The notes under the pieces: generated by a model
Told to the model about the DNA's origin: nothing
Seen by the model: the letters and a program-made list of their open reading frames with translations, nothing else
Databases searched by the model: none
Shown here: positions 45,467 through 55,910 of the stretch, piece after piece
Numbering within the stretch: position 1 is the first letter of the stretch
Layout of the letters: the number at the start of each line of letters is the position of its first letter
Assembly: GCF_003858535.1 (NCBI RefSeq)
Contig: NZ_RQTJ01000003.1
Span: 9,237-73,236, forward strand
Origin: Paenimyroides viscosum
GTDB taxonomy: Bacteria > Bacteroidota > Bacteroidia > Flavobacteriales > Flavobacteriaceae
Reading direction: 5' to 3'
DNA length: 64,000 nt
Position numbers and translations under genes: made by a program

Positions 45467-45474
45467 CAAAGTTA
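45467..45474 (-). promoter_or_regulatory. -7 box of mnmA
   Basis: TAACTTTG followed by C on the minus strand, 18 bases before the start codon; no clear -33. Confidence 0.5.
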
Positions 45475-45496
45475 CGATAATTGGTTGAGTTGCATT

Positions 45497-46129
45497 TTAT
45501 TTAGAATCTTTTTTAGGCACAATTAGCTTTCCGTTAACATATTTTGCTTCGTCTGTAACTTTTCCTGTTTCATCGCGAATGATAATTTTACCGTCTAAAC
45601 TACCATTTACATATTGTGTTTCTTTAATTTTCACACCATTTTCGGCATACTGATTAGAAATTCCATTTTCCACTCCATTTTTATATTCTAATTCTTCAGA
45701 CAGATTTCCGGAAATATAATACACTTTTTTTAAGCCGTGAATTTTATCATTTTTATAGGGTTCTTCTGATAGAACATTCTGACCATCAACATGGTAAACC
45801 TTCCAGATTCCTTCTTTTAGCTTGTTTATATATAAACCTTCAGACATTTTCTTTTTTCCGTTGAAGAAAACTGTATAAACAGAACCATCGGCTTTAAATT
45901 CTTTGGTTGCAATTAGCTTTTTTTCGGGTTCATCAGCATAAAATTTAAAAGTTCCGGTTTCTTTTCCGTCTTTAAAAGTGCCCTCGTATTTTACAAAATT
46001 GGTTTTAGGGTAATAACCAACCCAAACACCTTCACGATTACCTTGCGCATTGGTTTTGTTGACATCTTGCGCATAAACAACTGTTGATGTAGCTAAAATT
46101 GCCAATGATGTTATAATATATTGTTTCAT
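45497..46129 (-). CDS. Secreted MORN-repeat (YwqK-like) protein
   Basis: 210 residues with a signal peptide (MKQYIITSLAILATSTVVYAQ). The body is made of repeats of the MORN-variant type (NREGVWVGYYP, KYEGTFKDGKETGTFKFY, MSEGLYINKLKEGIWKVYHVDG, IHGLKKVYYISGNL, VENGISNQYAENG, LDGKIIIRDETG). Databases often label this family as toxin-antitoxin YwqK antitoxin, but nothing here suggests a toxin pair. Probably periplasmic or surface bound; function unknown. Confidence 0.75.
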   Translation of the reverse strand: MKQYIITSLAILATSTVVYAQDVNKTNAQGNREGVWVGYYPKTNFVKYEGTFKDGKETGTFKFYADEPEKKLIATKEFKADGSVYTVFFNGKKKMSEGLYINKLKEGIWKVYHVDGQNVLSEEPYKNDKIHGLKKVYYISGNLSEELEYKNGVENGISNQYAENGVKIKETQYVNGSLDGKIIIRDETGKVTDEAKYVNGKLIVPKKDSK

Positions 46130-46154
46130 TTTTGCTTGCTTGATTAAATTGTTT

Positions 46155-46186
46155 CAAAAATACATTTTCTAGTTATGTATTTGCAA
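46155..46186 (-). promoter_or_regulatory. Promoter of the MORN-repeat gene
   Basis: Minus strand: TTG (46186-46184), 21 bases, TATTTTTG (46162-46155). Start of transcription near 46149, about 20 bases before the ATG. Confidence 0.6.
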
Positions 46187-46275
46187 TTATTTTGCCAGAA
46201 ATTATAGTTTCATTTTTTCAAATTTAATTTTGTAGTTCATTTATAAACTAAAAATCAAAAATTTATAGTTTGAAG

Positions 46276-46305
46276 TTGAAAATTATTCAAAACAGCTTAT
46301 TTTTG
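46276..46305 (+). promoter_or_regulatory. Promoter of the DAO-family oxidoreductase gene
   Basis: TTG (46276-46278), 19 bases, TATTTTTG (46298-46305): close to consensus. The ATG is 17 bases beyond the box. Confidence 0.65.
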
Positions 46306-46322
46306 AAACAAATAACTTCAAA

Positions 46323-47438
46323 ATGAATTTAAGTTTTTGGGAACTCGAAACCTATTTTAAAAATGTTGACTTTACCATCATCGGAAGTGGAATTGTCGGC
46401 TTGAGTACGGCATATCACTTACGAAAAAAACATGCTGAAGCAAAAATCGTAATCATTGAAAAAGGAATGTTGCCCGAAGGCGCAAGTGTCAAAAATGCGG
46501 GTTTTGCTTGTTTCGGAACTTTGTCAGAAATCCTTTGGTATCTGGAATCGAATTCTGAAGAAGAAGTTTACAAATTGGTCGAAAGAAGATTCAAAGGTTT
46601 GCAAAAGTTACGATCATTAATTCCTGATAAAAAAATGGATTATCATCAATTCGGCGGTTATGAAATTTTTCGGGAAAATGACAAAGAGTTGATGGAGCAA
46701 AGTTTATCCAATTTAGATAAAATTAATTCTTGGCTAAAACCGATTTTTAATGAAAATGTTTACAGAAAATCTGATAAAGATTTTGGTTTTAAAAACACAA
46801 TTGGAATGATTGAAACTGATTTTGAAGGTCATATTCACACCGGTAAAATGATGAAATCTTTTGTGGAATTAGTGATTTCAAATAAAATATCCATTTTAAA
46901 TAATGTAGAAGTTAAATCAATCAACGATTTGAATTCTGAAGTAGAAATTGAACTTGAAAATAGATTTCATTTCAATTCTAAAAAAGTTTTTTTGTGTACC
47001 AACGCATTTACCAAAAAATTATACGATTTGGACGTCGTTCCTGCTCGCGCACAAGTTTTGGTGACGAAACCAATTGAAAATTTACCTTTTAAAGGATGTT
47101 TTCACATGGACGAAGGTTTTTATTATTTTAGAAATATTGGCAACCGCGTTTTGTTTGGCGGCGGGCGAAATCTGGATTTGGAAGGCGAAACCACAACTGA
47201 ATTCGGCACGACAGATTTAATTCAAAATCAATTGGAAACTTATTTAAAAGAAGTTATTCTACCGAATCATGCATTTGAAATCGATCATCGTTGGAGCGGC
47301 ATTATGGGTATGGGCGAACAGCGAAGTCCGATTGTGAAACAGCTTTCTGACAATGTTTTTTGTGGCGTTCGTTTAACAGGAACAGGCATTGCGATTGGTT
47401 CGATTGTGGGTGAAGAGTTGGCGGATTTGATAGATTAG
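46323..47438 (+). CDS. FAD-dependent oxidoreductase, DAO family
   Basis: 371 residues of the D-amino-acid oxidase/glycine oxidase superfamily. Seen: N-terminal FAD site FTIIGSGIVGLSTAYHL at about 17-33, IVIIEKG, VKNAGFACFG, and the C-terminal FGGGRNLDLEGE and WSGIMGMGEQRSPIV, CGVRLTGTGIAIGSIVGEELADL. The substrate is likely an amine or amino acid; not determinable. Single-gene unit with its own promoter; base composition is slightly richer in AAA/GAA than its neighbours but not convincingly foreign. Confidence 0.82.
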   Translation: MNLSFWELETYFKNVDFTIIGSGIVGLSTAYHLRKKHAEAKIVIIEKGMLPEGASVKNAGFACFGTLSEILWYLESNSEEEVYKLVERRFKGLQKLRSLIPDKKMDYHQFGGYEIFRENDKELMEQSLSNLDKINSWLKPIFNENVYRKSDKDFGFKNTIGMIETDFEGHIHTGKMMKSFVELVISNKISILNNVEVKSINDLNSEVEIELENRFHFNSKKVFLCTNAFTKKLYDLDVVPARAQVLVTKPIENLPFKGCFHMDEGFYYFRNIGNRVLFGGGRNLDLEGETTTEFGTTDLIQNQLETYLKEVILPNHAFEIDHRWSGIMGMGEQRSPIVKQLSDNVFCGVRLTGTGIAIGSIVGEELADLID

Positions 47439-47483
47439 TTATATTCTTTTGGCTACAAACCTGATTTATGCTAACATTATTAC

Positions 47484-47518
47484 GCAAAGTCAGAGACTTT
47501 GTGTAGCCGGAGACTTTG
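47484..47518. repeat. Short imperfect repeat with hairpin
   Basis: GCAAAGTC-AGA-GACTTTG forms a hairpin, and its right arm is repeated 9 bases later as GACTTTGC after GTAGCCGGA. It resembles small intergenic repeats of Bacteroidota and may serve as a transcription end for the oxidoreductase gene. Single copy in this window. Confidence 0.5.
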
Positions 47519-47608
47519 CATATCGGTAAAAACAATAATAACGGACTTCGATATTATTAACTATACGATTAGAATTTTGTAAGTTTACACTTAATTTAAT
47601 TTTCAAAA

Positions 47609-48040
47609 ATGAATACAAAAAAAATACTATTATTATTTGTTATTTCAATAGCATTGATGAATTGCTCACCTAAAAATAATAATTCTATTATTGGAGAATG
47701 GGAAATGATTGAATATGATCAATTTGTTAGTGCTAATTTTCAAAAAGATGGAATTGTGAAATTCACTTCTAAAGATGGTGATAGTCTAGGTGGGGAAAAT
47801 TATTTTTTTGCAGGCATTCAAGGAGCTGCTATGAAATATGAAATTGACAATTCTATTCAACCAAATAATATGAATATTATTGTTATTGATAACAAAACAG
47901 GTTTTGAAATTAGAACAATGAAATGTATATATAAAATAGAGTATGGAATTTTAAGTATAAACTTTTCTTTTGATGATATTAGACCTGATGATTTTACTGA
48001 TACTGAAAATCACACTAATATTAATTTTAAAAGGAAATAA
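47609..48040 (+). CDS. Lipocalin-like lipoprotein
   Basis: 143 residues with a lipoprotein signal (lipobox ALMNC, Cys near 19) and a mature domain NNSIIGEWEMIEYDQF ... GIVKFTSKDGDSLGG ... FFAGIQGAAMKYEIDNSIQPNNMNIIVID. This has the same outline as the secreted protein encoded at 52123-52548 (GxW, FxxxGxVxxxSxDG, GG, GIxxAxMKYexDxSxxPxxxN), so the two are likely distant paralogues of a lipocalin-like family. Function unknown. Confidence 0.7.
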   Translation: MNTKKILLLFVISIALMNCSPKNNNSIIGEWEMIEYDQFVSANFQKDGIVKFTSKDGDSLGGENYFFAGIQGAAMKYEIDNSIQPNNMNIIVIDNKTGFEIRTMKCIYKIEYGILSINFSFDDIRPDDFTDTENHTNINFKRK

Positions 48041-48149
48041 AATACTTATGTAAATTGAAAACTTAAAAATTTACAAAAAATTTTCATATCTACCTTCTAT
48101 TTTATATTCAAAATTTCGTAACTTAAATAGATTTATTTCATACTAAAAA

Positions 48150-48175
48150 AAAGCACCCTTTTTCAAGGATGCTTT
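48150..48175 (-). terminator. Terminator of yidC
   Basis: Stem AAAGCA-CCTT/AAGG-TGCTTT with one mismatch and a 4-base loop; the minus-strand product ends in a run of eight T. Confidence 0.85.
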
Positions 48176-48197
48176 AAATGTAATTTATTTTATTGAA

Positions 48198-50075
48198 TTA
48201 CTTTTTATTTTGATTCGCTTTTTGTTGTTGCGCTTGTTCCATCAATTCATCCATTTTACGTTGGAATTTAGATTTAGGCTTGTCTTTTGATTTGTTTGTT
48301 TCGATAATCACTTTTACTTTATCTTCTGTAACAATCTTGTTTTTAATTACATACATAATACCGATGGTAATTAAATTCGATATAAAATAGTACAACGATA
48401 AACCAGATGCGTAATTGTTAAAGAAGAACAACATCATGATTGGCGAAATGTAAATCATTACTTTCATGATTTTACCCATATCTGGCATACCTTCTTGTTG
48501 CGGAGTCATTGCAGCCTGATCGCCTGTTGTCATTTTCATGTAAAAGAACGTTGCTAAAGCAGCTAAAATTGGGAATAAAGCTACATGGCTTCCGTAAAAA
48601 GGAATACTAAATGGCAATGTATAGATGCTATCATAAGAGGATAAATCGTCTGCCCAAAGGAATGCTTTTTGTCTTAAATCGAACGCTGATGGAAAGAAAC
48701 TGAACAATGCATAGAAAATTGGCAACTGAATCAACATTGGAATACAACCTGCCATTGGATTAACCCCTGCTTTGTTGTAAAGCTTCATTGTTTCTTGTTG
48801 CTTTTTCATTGGATCTTTAGCATACTTTTCATTTAATTCGTTCACTTCCGGACGAATTAATTTCATTTTTGCTTGCGATACATACGATTTATACTGAACC
48901 GGCGACATTATTAAACGAATTACAACCGTGAATAATATAATAGCAATTCCGTGTGGAATTAAATTCGTTAATAAAGTAAACAACGGTATAATGATTAATT
49001 TGTTTAACCAACCAAAAATTCCCCAACCTAACGGAACAATTTCATCTAAGTTTCTGTCGTAATCATTTAAAATGTTATAATCTGCAGGTCCCATATACAA
49101 ATTCATGCTATAGGTAAGTTCGCCACCTTTAAATTCTAATGGCATAACAGCAGTAAAATCTTTTAAAAATTTAGCATTATCATCTTCATCTTCAACTAAA
49201 TTTTCTTGATTTATTTTGGCAGTTTTAAATGCAGTATCCGTTAATAAAACCGAAGTAAATAAATGTTGTTTAAATGCTACGTAAGATAAATCTACTACAT
49301 CCTCTGAAGTAGTTTTTGCAGGATTCAAATAATCATCTTTACCATCTTCGTACTCATAAACTATTTCTGCATAACGGTTTTCATAAGTTATTGATTTTTC
49401 GTTCCGTGTAGCTTTTAACTGCCAAGTTAATTCTGCTGGGTTTGCTGTATTTAAAACCGAACTTAAACCAACAGATTTAATGCTTAAATCTAACATATAT
49501 TTGTTAGGTATTAATACATAACGATACTCTAAATAAGCAGTTTCAGATGTTTTAAGCTTCATTGAAACCACTGTGTTTTCACCTTCTTTTGATAAAGTAG
49601 GCTCAAACAACATATCTTTTGTACTTAAAAGGCGATTGTCTTTTGTAGCTAATTTTAAATCTAATTTAGAGTTATTGTTCGTGATGATTTTAACCAAATC
49701 ATCATTTTTGCTCGAAATTCGTTTTTGATCGTTAACAATTACCTCTTTGATGTATCCGCCTTTTTTAGAAAAAACAACAGTTAATACACCATTATTTACT
49801 TCGATATCTTTAGCATTAACAACAGTTGGTAAAGTTGCTCCATAAGCAAAAGAACCCAATTGGTTTTGAAGTTGCGCAGATGCCAATGTATCATTTTGTG
49901 CATTTGCAGCCAATTGATCTATTGGAGTTGATACAGCCTTTTCGGTTGTAGCTGTTTCGGTTGTTTTGTCGTCTTTTTTATCAGAAAACATGGTTCCAGA
50001 AACCATCCAAAACAATAAAACGGTAATTATAGCCATACCTATAAGGCTACTTTTGTCTAATTTTTTTTCTTCCAT
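48198..50075 (-). CDS. yidC: Membrane protein insertase YidC
   Basis: 625-residue inner-membrane insertase of the Oxa1 family, inserts and folds membrane proteins with or without SecYEG. Seen: N-terminal anchor (IITVLLFWMVSGTMF), a large periplasmic domain to about residue 350, then the five-helix core (LIPHGIAIILFTVVIRLIMSPVQYKSYVSQAKMKLIRPEVNEL, NPMAGCIPMLIQLPIFYALFSFF, ASGLSLYYFISNLITIG). The core carries the conserved Arg in VVIRLI. The positively charged tail is typical. Lies 38 bases behind pyrG. Confidence 0.97.
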   Translation of the reverse strand: MEEKKLDKSSLIGMAIITVLLFWMVSGTMFSDKKDDKTTETATTEKAVSTPIDQLAANAQNDTLASAQLQNQLGSFAYGATLPTVVNAKDIEVNNGVLTVVFSKKGGYIKEVIVNDQKRISSKNDDLVKIITNNNSKLDLKLATKDNRLLSTKDMLFEPTLSKEGENTVVSMKLKTSETAYLEYRYVLIPNKYMLDLSIKSVGLSSVLNTANPAELTWQLKATRNEKSITYENRYAEIVYEYEDGKDDYLNPAKTTSEDVVDLSYVAFKQHLFTSVLLTDTAFKTAKINQENLVEDEDDNAKFLKDFTAVMPLEFKGGELTYSMNLYMGPADYNILNDYDRNLDEIVPLGWGIFGWLNKLIIIPLFTLLTNLIPHGIAIILFTVVIRLIMSPVQYKSYVSQAKMKLIRPEVNELNEKYAKDPMKKQQETMKLYNKAGVNPMAGCIPMLIQLPIFYALFSFFPSAFDLRQKAFLWADDLSSYDSIYTLPFSIPFYGSHVALFPILAALATFFYMKMTTGDQAAMTPQQEGMPDMGKIMKVMIYISPIMMLFFFNNYASGLSLYYFISNLITIGIMYVIKNKIVTEDKVKVIIETNKSKDKPKSKFQRKMDELMEQAQQQKANQNKK

Positions 50076-50113
50076 TCTTGAAATTTATTACTTCTTGAAA
50101 ACGAGTAATTTTA

Positions 50114-51757
<1,644 letters not shown>

Positions 51758-51772
51758 CTATTCTAAACTTGG

Positions 51773-51780
51773 CAAAATTA
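51773..51780 (-). promoter_or_regulatory. -7 box of pyrG
   Basis: TAATTTTG on the minus strand fits TAnnTTTG; TTTC lies 19 bases upstream, one base off the -33 consensus. Confidence 0.5.
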
Positions 51781-51829
51781 CAACTATAATTCGGGTTTTG
51801 AAAGTTTTACTATTAACAATTATACTTGC

Positions 51830-52060
51830 TTATGGCTTTGGATATTTGTTCTTGATATTACGTATTAAAACCTCTAATCCGTTGAGTTTAATTTCGTACA
51901 TCATTGCCAATTGTTTACCTAATTTACCAGCCGGAAAACCTTTGTTTTTGTACCAAACATAATACGGCTCTGGTATATCAACTAAAAAACGCCCATTGTA
52001 CTTTCCAAAGGGCATTTTTGTATGTGCTAATTCTAATAATTCTTTGTTTTGATCTTCCAT
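51830..52060 (-). CDS. DUF3820 family protein
   Basis: 76 residues, nearly all belonging to the DUF3820 signature: MPFGKYNGRFLVDIPEPYYVWYKNKGFPAGKLGKQL... (key residues PFGKY, DIPE, WY, KGFP, KLG, YEIKLNGLE). Such domains may be nucleic-acid- or nucleotide-related, but no function is established. Small cytosolic protein placed upstream of pyrG on the same strand, 99 bases apart. Confidence 0.85.
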   Translation of the reverse strand: MEDQNKELLELAHTKMPFGKYNGRFLVDIPEPYYVWYKNKGFPAGKLGKQLAMMYEIKLNGLEVLIRNIKNKYPKP

Positions 52061-52122
52061 ATTTTATATGATACAGATATAAATTTTGGTGATTCAATAT
52101 AAAAATTGAGAATATTTTATAA

Positions 52123-52548
52123 CTATTCTTTCTTTAAAATAAAAGTATCTTCATCTACTTCATCTACAAATCGATCGTAGCTTTCACCTAAATTAGGATT
52201 AATTCTAAACTTTATACTATTATCATTGATATATTGGTAAACACCCCCCATAGTAGTTGTTGGATATTCACCTGATAAATCTTTTAATAAGTAATTTACT
52301 TTATGGGGATTTACAGACTGATCTGTTTTATACTTCATTGAAGCTGAAATTCCATTAACATCAAATTTCTTTCCTCCAAATTCAACACCATCTGATACCA
52401 TAGTAACATATCCTTCATCATCAAAAATAAATTTAATTAAAATTCCTTCCTTATCATTACCAACCCATGTGCCAACTAATTTTTCATCTTGAGCTAATGA
52501 TAAATTACTCATTATAATCAAAGTAAATAGGACATATATTTTATTCAT
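52123..52548 (-). CDS. Secreted lipocalin-like protein
   Basis: 141 residues with a cleavable signal peptide (MNKIYVLFTLIIMSNLSLAQ) and a mature beta-rich domain EKLVGTWVGNDKEG ... GYVTMVSDGVEFGGKKF ... ISASMKYKTDQSVNPHKVNYLLKD. Shares its pattern with the lipoprotein at 47609-48040. Periplasmic or surface; ligand unknown. It lies 41 bases behind the OsmC gene. Confidence 0.7.
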   Translation of the reverse strand: MNKIYVLFTLIIMSNLSLAQDEKLVGTWVGNDKEGILIKFIFDDEGYVTMVSDGVEFGGKKFDVNGISASMKYKTDQSVNPHKVNYLLKDLSGEYPTTTMGGVYQYINDNSIKFRINPNLGESYDRFVDEVDEDTFILKKE

Positions 52549-52589
52549 AACTTTATTCTTTTATTAACTTAAAATTTTTTTCAATATTT

Positions 52590-52994
52590 TTACCCCCAAT
52601 TAAAACGAATTGTTTTTTTAATATCAGGATGCAAGCTTAAAAACACCGGACAAGTCATTGCAGATCGTTCTAAAATAATTCTTGATTTTTCATCATTAAC
52701 TCCCTGCATATTTAAAACCACAACAATTTCACTAATCATTCTGGGTTCAGCTTGCATTATTTTAGTAACATCGGCGGTAGATCCTTCTATATCTAAGTTC
52801 ATTGCGTTTGCTTTTATACCCATAATACTAAACATACAGGTAGCCAGCGAATTTGCAACCATATCGGTTGGTGAAAAAGCTTCGCCTTTGCCGTGATTAT
52901 CAGTTGGTCCGTCGGTTAAAATTATGGTTTCCGATTGTAAATGGGTCGATTCTGTTCTAATATCGCCTTTGTAAACTACTTTGCTTGTGCTCAT
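52590..52994 (-). CDS. OsmC/Ohr family protein
   Basis: 134 residues of the OsmC fold, thiol peroxidase-like proteins that reduce organic hydroperoxides. Seen: FSPTDMVANSLATCMFSIMGIKA with the first Cys near 53, and ILERSAMTCPVFLSLHPDI with the second, the pair expected for catalysis. The YhfA-like subgroup is the best guess. Its start codon overlaps the stop of the LysM gene by one base (TAATG), so the two are translationally coupled. Confidence 0.88.
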   Translation of the reverse strand: MSTSKVVYKGDIRTESTHLQSETIILTDGPTDNHGKGEAFSPTDMVANSLATCMFSIMGIKANAMNLDIEGSTADVTKIMQAEPRMISEIVVVLNMQGVNDEKSRIILERSAMTCPVFLSLHPDIKKTIRFNWG

Positions 52995-54877
52995 TATTTC
53001 GCTTCTTTCAAGGTTAAATCTCTATCGTAATATAAAATATAAACCGCGTTGTTATACACACCGCCGTTTTCATTTATGTAGGCAAATTTATTTTCGATAT
53101 GCTGTGAACCGTAATCGAAAATATTAGAATCTTCGTCCGATTCAAACATACGGCTAATTACATCATAAGTAACATCGTATCCACGGGTTGCAAACCTACT
53201 TGGGTTTTTTCCGTAAATGGTTCTATATTCTTTTACAAATTTGTCTTTTTTAGCGCTTGAAGCATCATTTGTTACAGATGGAAAAGTGTATTTTAAAGCA
53301 ATTAAATCATTTATATTAATATCAGACGATTCTAAAACATCTAATTTTTCTAACGATATTAACTCAATTTTAAAATCTTTCTGTAAACTTTTTAATGTAG
53401 TAATCAATTCTACTGTTGTAGTTAATGATGTTGCATCTAAAACAATATAATTGTTTTTTGTTGCAGAAAGTAGGTTTTTTAAAATGGTTGCGCTAACCTT
53501 TTCATCGGTTGTTACACTTAAGGTGGTTATATCGGGATAATTTTTATTGTAAAATGCTTTAGATGTTTTTTTACCATCTGTAATTGCAATCACTTGTTCT
53601 TCTTTAGAAAGTACATACTCTAACATTTCTTTTTTTACGATTTCATTGTTGGGCATGGTATGTATTTGGCGTGGAAATGGTTTTCCTTTTTCGGTTGATA
53701 ACGGTGAAACAACAATAGTTTGCTGATTTTTAAAAACTTCAGAAACTGCATCTACGTTTTTTTGAAAAAATGGACCAATAATTACATCGGTTGTAGAAAA
53801 ATCAAAGTCACCTTTCAACATATTTACATCTAATGCGCGGTTTGTTTCTTTAGAATCGACAAATTTTATGTTTAAATTGTAGTTTTTATCTTTTAAAACA
53901 TCAATTGCCATTTTAGCTCCCGAATAAAAATCTAAAGTCATATTTAAGAAAACATCCTCTTTTATACTTTGATTGATCGATGGATTATTAAAGTTGTTAT
54001 TAGCTATATTAAACGGCAATAATAGTACTAAATCTCTGGTAGAACCATCGTTTGGTAAGGACAGTTCAATTCCTTTTTTTACTGTATTTGGTTTGTTTTC
54101 GATTGGTTTTGGAGCAGCATGATCATTAAAAGCTACTTTTTCATAAGAATATCCTACAATTAAAGTCGATCCATCTTTTAGACCGTTCTTTAGATCAGGA
54201 TTCCATTCCATTAACTGTTCTTGCGAAACATTATTTGTTTTTGCAATATTATAAATAGTCTGTTTTGGCTGAACAACTATGGTTTTTGGTTTTGTCTTTT
54301 TAGAAGCATCTGCAATTTCCCTTTTAACTTCACCTGAAACAGGAATGTTGATCGGCTGTCCTACTTTTAAACCGTTTTCCAACAAACCCTGATTCAATTC
54401 ATACAAAACAGAAACCGTAGTATTATTTTTAACGGCAATACCATAAATAGTTTCGCCTTTTTCAACAATAACAGTACTTGTTCCAATAGTACTTTGTTGC
54501 TTACTGTTACTTAGGTTCGTTTGTGACAAATTTAAAAACTGACCAATTTTTAAGCCGTTTTCTTTTAATCCTGGGTTTAAATCATATAACTTTTTCGTAG
54601 CAATATTGTATTGCTTAGAAATTCCGTAAACCGTTTCTTTGGGTTGCACTTGATGTTGAACAGCTGCGGTAGTTGGTATCTTAATAACCTGATTTTCACT
54701 AACTCCGTCAACAGCCTCTGGGTTCAGTAAAAACAATACATTATTGGTAGTATTATATTTTTTTGCAATTTGTGTAATGGTTTCCCCTTTAGCTACAGTA
54801 TGTGTTTTTGTAGCAGTTTGCGCAAACGAAACGGTTGTGCAAATAAAAGTTGATAATGTAAATAATATTCTTTTCAT
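52994..54877 (-). CDS. LysM-repeat protein with periplasmic-binding domain
   Basis: 627 residues with a signal peptide (MKRILFTLSTFICTTVSFAQ). Four LysM modules follow, visible as HTVAKGETITQIAKKY, HQVQPKETVYGISKQY, VIVEKGETIYGIAVKN and IVVQPKQTIYNIAKTN, which bind peptidoglycan. The second half from about 285 (RDLVLLLPFNIA ... SGAKMAIDVLKDKN ... VIIGPFFQKNVDAVS) is a type I periplasmic-binding fold, as in LpoA-like regulators of penicillin-binding proteins. A role in wall synthesis is plausible. I use the ATG behind the -7 box, not the one 10 codons earlier. Confidence 0.85.
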   Translation of the reverse strand: MKRILFTLSTFICTTVSFAQTATKTHTVAKGETITQIAKKYNTTNNVLFLLNPEAVDGVSENQVIKIPTTAAVQHQVQPKETVYGISKQYNIATKKLYDLNPGLKENGLKIGQFLNLSQTNLSNSKQQSTIGTSTVIVEKGETIYGIAVKNNTTVSVLYELNQGLLENGLKVGQPINIPVSGEVKREIADASKKTKPKTIVVQPKQTIYNIAKTNNVSQEQLMEWNPDLKNGLKDGSTLIVGYSYEKVAFNDHAAPKPIENKPNTVKKGIELSLPNDGSTRDLVLLLPFNIANNNFNNPSINQSIKEDVFLNMTLDFYSGAKMAIDVLKDKNYNLNIKFVDSKETNRALDVNMLKGDFDFSTTDVIIGPFFQKNVDAVSEVFKNQQTIVVSPLSTEKGKPFPRQIHTMPNNEIVKKEMLEYVLSKEEQVIAITDGKKTSKAFYNKNYPDITTLSVTTDEKVSATILKNLLSATKNNYIVLDATSLTTTVELITTLKSLQKDFKIELISLEKLDVLESSDININDLIALKYTFPSVTNDASSAKKDKFVKEYRTIYGKNPSRFATRGYDVTYDVISRMFESDEDSNIFDYGSQHIENKFAYINENGGVYNNAVYILYYDRDLTLKEAK

Positions 54878-54882
54878 AGTAA

Positions 54883-54890
54883 CAAATATA
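54883..54890 (-). promoter_or_regulatory. -7 box of the LysM-osmC unit
   Basis: TATATTTG on the minus strand, 5 bases before the chosen ATG region; no clear -33. If used, the mRNA would be nearly leaderless, so this is tentative. Confidence 0.35.
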
Positions 54891-55024
54891 AAAACAAAAT
54901 CGTTCATTATATGCCGTTTTCATAATATTATGATATCTTTTTAAATTAAAATACGCTTGTACTTTGTGGTTTTATTTCGGATATTTAAAGATTGAAATTT
55001 CACGAATTGTAAACAAAACAAACA

Positions 55025-55603
55025 ATGGACAATAAAACAATCTATCACGAAAATAAAGAGTTTAAAAGTATTGATTATTCTGATAAATCTTTGCGCGATA
55101 GAGAGTTTGCTAAATGTACCTTTATAAGTTGCAATTTTACAAATAGCGATTTACGAGACAATAATTTTGAAGATTGTGTGTTTGAAAACTGTAACTTTTC
55201 TATGACTTTGATTGGAAATGTTGGTTTAAGCAATGTGGTTTTCACGAACTGTAAAATTTTGGGTGTAGATTTTTCTAAATGCAGCAAATTTATGTTTTCG
55301 TTTAATTTTGAAAGCTGCATGCTTGATTACAGTATTTTTTATGGATCGAAATTAAAAGGCACCTCTTTTGTAAAATGTTCATTGAGAGAAGTTGATTTTT
55401 CTGAAAGCAATTTAACTTCGGCTAATTTTCAGGATGCTGATTTAACAGGCGCTCGATTTTCAAACTCTGTTTTAGAAAAAGCCGATTTTAGAAATGCTCG
55501 CAATTTTTCGATTGATCCAGAATTCAACAAAATGAAGAACTCCAAATTTTCAGCCCATCAGTTAGAAGGTCTATTGCATAAATATAAGTTGGATCTTAGT
55601 TAA
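55025..55603 (+). CDS. Pentapeptide-repeat protein
   Basis: 192 residues, mostly pentapeptide repeats of the A(D/N)LXX type (CNFTNSDLRDNNFEDCVFENCNF, VDFSESNLTSANFQDADLTGARFSNSVLEKADFRNA), forming a right-handed four-sided beta-helix. Similar in outline to Qnr/MfpA proteins that mimic DNA and protect gyrase, but shorter than Qnr and without evidence for that role. The C-terminal EGLLHKYKLDLS helix is a usual dimer end. Stands alone between two minus-strand genes. Confidence 0.85.
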   Translation: MDNKTIYHENKEFKSIDYSDKSLRDREFAKCTFISCNFTNSDLRDNNFEDCVFENCNFSMTLIGNVGLSNVVFTNCKILGVDFSKCSKFMFSFNFESCMLDYSIFYGSKLKGTSFVKCSLREVDFSESNLTSANFQDADLTGARFSNSVLEKADFRNARNFSIDPEFNKMKNSKFSAHQLEGLLHKYKLDLS

Positions 55604-55910
55604 TTGAAAACTTATAAAAACAAATAGTTATTTTTTTACCACATAGATTCTGTATTTACTGTTGACCAAATTTTAGGTTACATAGTTTTTGTATCTTACA
55701 AAATAAATATAGCGTAAGTATGTTTTCTATTGTGGTTTAATAATCTGTGCATCTGTGGGTATTTTATTTTAAGTGTAGGTAAATACTTGACAAGATTACT
55801 TCGTCAGTTCACAAGCTCGTGCCTGAATCAATTTCGGAATGCCCTACGTTTTTTTGTCATATTGAGTGAAACGTAGTGAAATCGAAATATCTTAAAAATT
55901 TATACCAAAA
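55604..55910. repeat. Gene-free interval with a dispersed repeat
   Basis: No gene. The stretch 55801-55895 contains GTCAGTTCACAAGCTCG... and TTGTCATATTGAGTGAAACGTAGTGAAATCGAAATATCTT-like sequence, the familiar Bacteroidota intergenic repeat type. It has an 8-bp inverted repeat CTACGTTT (55843-55850) with AAACGTAG (55868-55875). Its beginning partly matches the element at 10659-10763. Confidence 0.6.

Noticed and set aside
45497..46129. YwqK-family antitoxin of a toxin-antitoxin system
   Set aside because: The label is common for this MORN-variant family, but the protein is secreted and no toxin partner lies beside it.
55025..55603. Qnr-type quinolone resistance protein
   Set aside because: Only the pentapeptide fold is shared; length and details are not those of Qnr, and there is no sign of mobility.
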